DNA of 64,000 nucleotides from Unio delphinus (taxonomy: Eukaryota > Mollusca > Bivalvia > Unionida > Unionidae). Location of the stretch: the NCBI GenBank assembly GCA_029339505.1, contig JAQISU010000081.1:13427001-13491000 (forward strand). The letters run 5' to 3'. The first letter of the stretch is position 1; the number at the start of each line of letters is the position of its first letter. Below, piece after piece: positions 59,351 through 64,000 of the stretch. Made by a program: the position numbers and the translations under genes. The notes under the pieces are model-generated. The model ran no database searches, was not told where the DNA came from, and saw only the letters and a list, made by a program, of their open reading frames with translations.

Positions 59351-61232
59351 CATACGATTTGATATTCAATTATCACTATTAGCTTTAACATACGATTTGA
59401 TATTCAATTATCACTATTAGCTTTAACATACGATTTGATATTCAGTTATCACTATTAGCTTTAACATACGATTTGATATTCAATTATCACTATTAGCTTT
59501 AACATACGATTTGATATTCAGTTATCACTATTAGCTTTAACATACGATTTGATATTCAATTATCACTATTAGCTTTAACATACGATTTGATATTCAGTTA
59601 TCACTATTAGCTTTAACATACGAGCTTTAACATACGATTTGATATTCAGTTATCACTATTAGCTTTAACATACGATTTGATATTCAGTTGATTTGATATT
59701 CAATTATCACTATTAGCTTTAACATACGATTTGATATTCAGTTATCACTATTAGCTTTAACATACGATTTGATATTCAGTTATCACTATTAGCTTTACCA
59801 TACGATTTGATATTCAGTTATCACTATTAGCTTTAACATACGATTTGATATTCAGTTATCACTATTAGCTTTAACATACGATTTGATATTCAATTATCAC
59901 TATTAGCTTTAACATACGATTTGATATTCAATTATCACTGTTAGCTTTAACATACGATTTGATATTCAATTATCACTATTAGCTTTAACATACGATTTGA
60001 TATTCAATTATCACTATTAGCTTTAACATACGATTTGATATTCAATTATCACTATTAGCTTTAACATACGATTTGATATTCAATTATCACTATTAGCTTT
60101 AACATACGATTTGATATTCAATTATCACTATTAGCTTTAACATACGATTTGATATTCAGTTATCACTATTAGCTTTAACATACGATTTGATATTCAGTTA
60201 TCACTATTAGCTTGAACATACGATTTGATATTCAGTTATCACTATTAGCTTGAACATACGATTTGATATTCAGTTATCACTATTAGCTTGAACATACGAT
60301 TTGATATTCAATTATCACTATTAGCTTTAACATACGATTTGATATTCAGTTATCACTATTAGCTTTAACATACGATTTGATATTCAGTTATCACTATTAG
60401 CTTTAACATACGATTTGATATTCAGTTATCACTATTAGCTTTAACATACGATTTGATATTCAATTATCACTATTAGCTTTAACATACGATTTGATATTCA
60501 GTTATCACTATTAGCTTTAACATACGATTTGATATTCAATTATCACTATTAGCTTTAACATACGATTTGATATTCAATTATCACTATTAGCTTTAACATA
60601 CGATTTGATATTCAATTATCACTATTAGCTTTAACATACGATTTGATATTCAATTATCACTATTAGCTTTAACATACGATTTGATATTCAATTATCACTA
60701 TTAGCTTTAACATACGATTTGATATTCAATTATCACTATTAGCTTTAACATACGATTTGATATTCAATTATCACTATTAGCTTTAACATACGATTTGATA
60801 TTCAATTATCACTATTAGCTTTGACATACGATTTGATATTCAATTATCACTATTAGCTTTAACATACGATTTGATATTCAATTATCACTATTAGCTTTAA
60901 CATACGATTTGATATTCAATTATCACTATTAGCTTTAACATACGATTTGATATTCAGTTATCACTATTAGCTTTAACATACGAGCTTTAACATACGATTT
61001 GATATTCAGTTATCACTATTAGCTTTAACATACGATTTGATATTCAGTTGATTTGATATTCAATTATCACTATTAGCTTTAACATACGATTTGATATTCA
61101 GTTATCACTATTAGCTTTAACATACGATTTGATATTCAATTATCACTGTTAGCTTTACCATACGATTTGATATTCAATTATCACTATTAGCTTTACCATA
61201 CGATTTGATATTCAATTACCACAATCAGCTTT
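59351..61232. repeat. satellite array, 38-bp unit, ~48 units, with a 35-unit internal duplication
   Basis: The unit begins CATACGATTTGATATTCAAT and ends TATCACTATTAGCTTTAA. Most variation is one A/G position (CAATTATC or CAGTTATC), with rare changes such as CTTGAACATA and CTTTACCATA. Two anomalies, an extra AGCTTTAACATACG and an extra GATTTGATATTCAATT, occur together at 59,621-59,710 and again at 60,981-61,070. The spacing is 1,360 bp, exactly 35 units plus the 30 extra bases. The units are contiguous with no spacers. Confidence 0.97.
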
Positions 61233-61574
61233 TAATACAATGTACTTGGAACCTTTATTTTAGCTTTGCAAATTTTCTATTATACAAATTAATTTAGGTT
61301 TTTTACTAAAGGACCAAGATAGTAAGTCTCTTAGCTTTTATTGTAATGTAAATTGTCCTTTGCAAACTTGTCTAGGAAATAAACCAAGGCACATGACTTC
61401 CCATCCAAGATTCAATAAACCCAAAGGATGAATATGGCAAGTGACAATGAAAGCATTTGCTGTGATTGTTTGAGATAAATAAATTGTGAACATTAAACAC
61501 ATGAAATGGTTTACTATAGAGTACCCATATGTCAGTGGCTATCTCTGTATTATAAAAATGTAATCAAAACAATA
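61233..61574. other. spacer between satellite and ORF
   Basis: AT-rich. This is where the continuation of the ORF would be expected if uninterrupted, but no integrase reading is seen. Confidence 0.4.
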
Positions 61575-62057
61575 TTAACTAATAACACAAACCTTCATAT
61601 TTCTATGATACAAGATGTGTCTTTTCATTGTTTCACCACAATGTAGGAATTCTCTTATTATTTCAATAATGGAGAAGTCGAGTGTTTCATCATTGACATC
61701 TGAGAAATCAAATTTGATGAAGTTGTATTGTCTCATTCTTCGATATACAGAAGATTCTGAAACAGACAGTGTGTTGCTGATATCCAATGCTGTAAATCCT
61801 GTTTCGAGAAGCCCTTCAGTAGTAAGTTTTGGTATGCTAAATTCTTGGTGGCCGAGGTAATTGCTAATCAATCGTAGTTGATAGATTCTGTATTTGACAC
61901 ATTCTATCCATATCCTCGTAATGTCAGACCTATTGACTAGGCCCAAGCATTGAAGGTCATACAATGATAGCTTGCACACAATATCGGGCGAGATTTTCTG
62001 TTCTTCCAATATCCCAATGTAAGAATTTAATTTCACTTGTTTAGGAACATTCGACAT
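61575..62057 (-). CDS. 160-codon ORF, HTH and N-terminal region of an integrase-like transposase (truncated)
   Basis: This is the longest ORF of the window and the only protein-like one that is undamaged. The ATG at 62,057 is preceded at once by an in-frame TAA, which supports the start. Residues ~1-75 are an uncharacterised N-terminal region. Residues ~80-108 (LLETGFTALDISNTLSVSES then SVYRRMRQYN) form a helix-turn-helix. Residues ~112-150 (FSDVNDETLDFSIIEIIREF then LHCGETMKRHILYHR) match the linker, with a (C/Y)G.x(M/R) motif, that precedes the rve-type catalytic core in IS3-like and related animal integrase proteins. The core with its D,D,E residues is absent: the frame stops after VCVIS. 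The codons ATG AAG G|TT TGT give a possible splice donor (AAG|GTTTGT near 61,594), so a downstream exon is possible, but none is seen toward the satellite. It probably binds DNA. Function beyond that is inferred from family resemblance recalled, not searched. Confidence 0.6.
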   Translation of the reverse strand: MSNVPKQVKLNSYIGILEEQKISPDIVCKLSLYDLQCLGLVNRSDITRIWIECVKYRIYQLRLISNYLGHQEFSIPKLTTEGLLETGFTALDISNTLSVSESSVYRRMRQYNFIKFDFSDVNDETLDFSIIEIIREFLHCGETMKRHILYHRNMKVCVIS

Positions 62058-62094
62058 TTAATCTTCCATTTTAGCTTAATTCACTGGCGTTCCA

Positions 62095-62451
62095 TTGCTT
62101 GGCAACTTCACGCACCTGTGCAAGTTTCCTTTTTCCTTCTCATTATAAAGAAGTTTCATATAAAAACGAAAGCACTGCATATTAAGAAGTTTGAACATAA
62201 TATAAGGACTAAAGTATGGCATATAAAGAAATTTGCACATACATAATTTGTAAGGACGAAAGCACAGCATATAAAGAAGTTTGCAATTCATATAAGGACG
62301 AAAGCACAGCATATAAAGAAGTTTGAATTTATATAAGGACTAAAGCACATTTGCACATAATATAAGTACATGTACAAAAGCACAACATACATGTATAAAG
62401 AGGTTTGCACATCACATAATAACAATTGATATCTTAAGACAGTGTTCCATA
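62095..62451 (-). repeat. right terminal inverted repeat with ~41-bp minisatellite
   Basis: Units such as AAGGACGAAAGCACAGCATA TAAAGAAGTTTGCA are the reverse complement of those at 54,790-55,080. Inner flank TTGCTTGGCAACTTCACGCA CCTG and outer flank AGGTTTGCACATCACATAAT AAC also correspond to the left copy. The ORF starts 38 bp inside its inner edge, so the repeat could hold its promoter. Confidence 0.8.
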
Positions 62452-62457
62452 CCAAAG

Positions 62458-64000
62458 AATCTTATTTACATTTAAAATCTAACTGGAATACCTAACTGTG
62501 GACCACAAATGAAACATGATCCAGCACTAACAGCAGCTGGAAAATATAAAGTTCATAGAAATTATTTGCATAACTTGAACCATTTCCAAATGCATTTCAG
62601 GACAAATATCATGTAATGGAAATTCTTCACCATTTCTTATTTTTCCTAATTTTTTTAGCAGTAACTTGGCACAAACATAATTGCACATACATAGCAGTGG
62701 AAATAAAGTGTATTTAGTGGCATGTGCTGTTTATACTCATCTTGTTGATATCATAAGCTTTGTATGACATCAGATTGTCAACAATGGGTTGTGTTACACA
62801 GGGCATAAAACAAATGTGGCTTCAGTAAGGTATCAGCATTTCTTCCATCTGCTCTCACTATGTTATAAGATGGAGAGCCCAAACTATGATGTGTAAACAG
62901 TTCAAAATATGTTAATGCTTTTCTTTTACAACTGATTTATAGAGTTGAGTAAAATTTGTTATTTAATTGTGCTGAAGATTTAACATGGTTAGAAGATGGA
63001 ATTTTTACTTTTGCAATACACGTCATAAAAGTCGTAACTACAACAACAGCCTGGAGTTCTGGATTAAATAGTTATTTTACAACATTTGAATTGATTGAAA
63101 GAATTTGCAGCAATGACAGTAACTATATAATAAAGGAATATGATGAGCTGATATCATTCTTATTGATGAAATGTCCATGATCAAGCCCCACAAACAGATG
63201 GAATGAATTATGGTAAGACTTTGAATAGCAGTCAGGAAGAAAATAACGTTCAAATGATGCCTTGTGGAGAGTTTTTCTATCCAGATATAACTAAATCCAG
63301 TTTATGATAATATGGGGCAGCAGATTTTTATTTCAAAAGACTTTAAATTCAATATTTTTATTTAAACATGTTCATCAACAGAGAGAAGGCAAGCCACCTA
63401 ATATTGGTTTGAAAACAAAATATATGATGGAATTTATGCAATGATGTTTCACAAATCAGTTATGGTATCTGCCACTAGACAACACATTTATATTAAAGAC
63501 TTATTTTTATTGTCAACCAGCTGAAATTCTTGAAGAGTGGTTATCAGAGATTTAACATGTTTCATACATTGTTGAAACATTATTGAATTTGATGGTTAGT
63601 ATTTTCTTTTGCTCTTTTATTCTTAAGAATTTCTTTAATTTGTTGAAATGTTCCTTAAATGTTGCTGCAAACTCTGAACAAAAACAGACAGTTTAAACGG
63701 AATAAAATACATAACAATTTAAATTCAGAATATGTGTTATGTATGTATTTTTTATATGTAATTAATAAATTAGTTAAAATGGATCAAATTGGGTGGATCA
63801 AAAGAGAGACAATACTGGTAATTATCTTTGTAAGTAATATCCATTTGCTGTAGTGGAGTAGTTAACAATGGCACCAATTTAGGCACTGATAAACATCATA
63901 ATATTTGGAGAAATTCACTTTCCAAAAGATAAAACACTCTGAAAACATTTACAAACACGTGAAAATTCATTGAAGAAACCCTCTATGGGGCTGATCTTGT
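62458..64000. other. unassigned AT-rich sequence
   Basis: Plus frames at 62,956-63,180 (74 codons; FELIERICSNDSNYIIKEYD) and 63,659-63,853 are unrecognised. No repeat family seen. Confidence 0.35.

Larger units (their letters stand above)
54757..62451 (-). mobile_element. putative 7.7-kb TIR transposon with long minisatellite-bearing inverted repeats
   Basis: Inverted repeats of about 360-370 bp bound the segment. It begins TATGGAATGCC and ends GTGTTCCATA, and CCAAAG is directly repeated outside (54,751-54,756 and 62,452-62,457). Both repeats carry the same minisatellite and share unique sequence on both its sides, so the match is not simply two independent tandem arrays. An ORF resembling the N-terminal part of integrase-like transposases starts just inside the right repeat and reads inward. 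Inside are a 38-bp satellite, a pogo-like MITE and a SINE scrap. A 6-bp duplication plus long TIRs is known for Polinton/Maverick elements and perhaps others. No polymerase or packaging gene is seen, and the catalytic integrase core is missing, so the superfamily is open. Confidence 0.6.

Noticed and set aside
59351..61232. Regular 38-bp repeats resembling a CRISPR array
   Set aside because: Units are contiguous with no spacers, vary by point changes, and sit in eukaryotic repeat-rich DNA without cas genes. It is a satellite.
62037..62312. Overlapping ORFs on both strands in the right inverted repeat
   Set aside because: They are translations of the 41-bp minisatellite, mirrored at 54,941-55,189.

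Overview
The window looks like AT-rich eukaryotic, most probably molluscan (bivalve-like), non-coding DNA. There is no operon structure, no long ORF and no confident multi-exon host gene. Nearly everything that can be named is a transposable element or tandem repeat: a tRNA-Leu-like SINE (about 16 copies), a second tRNA-derived SINE (4 copies), decayed non-LTR retrotransposons, short terminal-inverted-repeat (TIR) elements, minisatellites and microsatellites. The bivalve guess rests on the style of these repeats and is an inference, not a demonstration.

Layout. 1-3,400: a SINE whose tail is split by a 1.6-kb TG...CA element, then a SINE and a reverse transcriptase (RT) scrap. 3,400-8,740: microsatellites, a pogo-like MITE split by a young SINE, and the first copy of an unnamed TIR family. 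8,745-11,990: one long decayed LINE with endonuclease and RT motifs. 12,724-13,283: a Harbinger-like MITE with TAA duplications. 14,400-22,700: SINE pieces, a SINE split by the second copy of the unnamed TIR family, two minisatellites and a G-quadruplex motif. 23,400-26,250: an unidentified, possibly minus-strand decayed coding region. 26,524-29,567: an L2/CR1-like LINE holding three nested insertions (a 78-bp hairpin, a 1,463-bp solo-LTR-like element and a SINE), each with target duplications. 30,800-50,700: a palindromic repeat, microsatellites, a YqaJ-type nuclease pseudogene split by a young SINE, further LINE and SINE copies, a second SINE family member with a perfect duplication, and minisatellites. 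50,985-52,235: a minus-strand LINE split by a SINE.

54,757-62,451 is the most interesting stretch. Two copies of a sequence of about 360-370 bp, each carrying the same minisatellite of about 41 bp, face each other as inverted repeats. They start and end with TATGGAA/TTCCATA and are flanked by the direct repeat CCAAAG. Just inside the right repeat begins a 160-codon ORF with a helix-turn-helix region that resembles the N-terminal part of integrase-like transposase proteins. Between ORF and left repeat lies a 1.9-kb satellite of 38-bp units. I read this as one 7.7-kb TIR transposon, apparently lacking its catalytic region.

The genes do not work together in a pathway. The window is a record of successive insertions, and their relative ages can be read from which element interrupts which.
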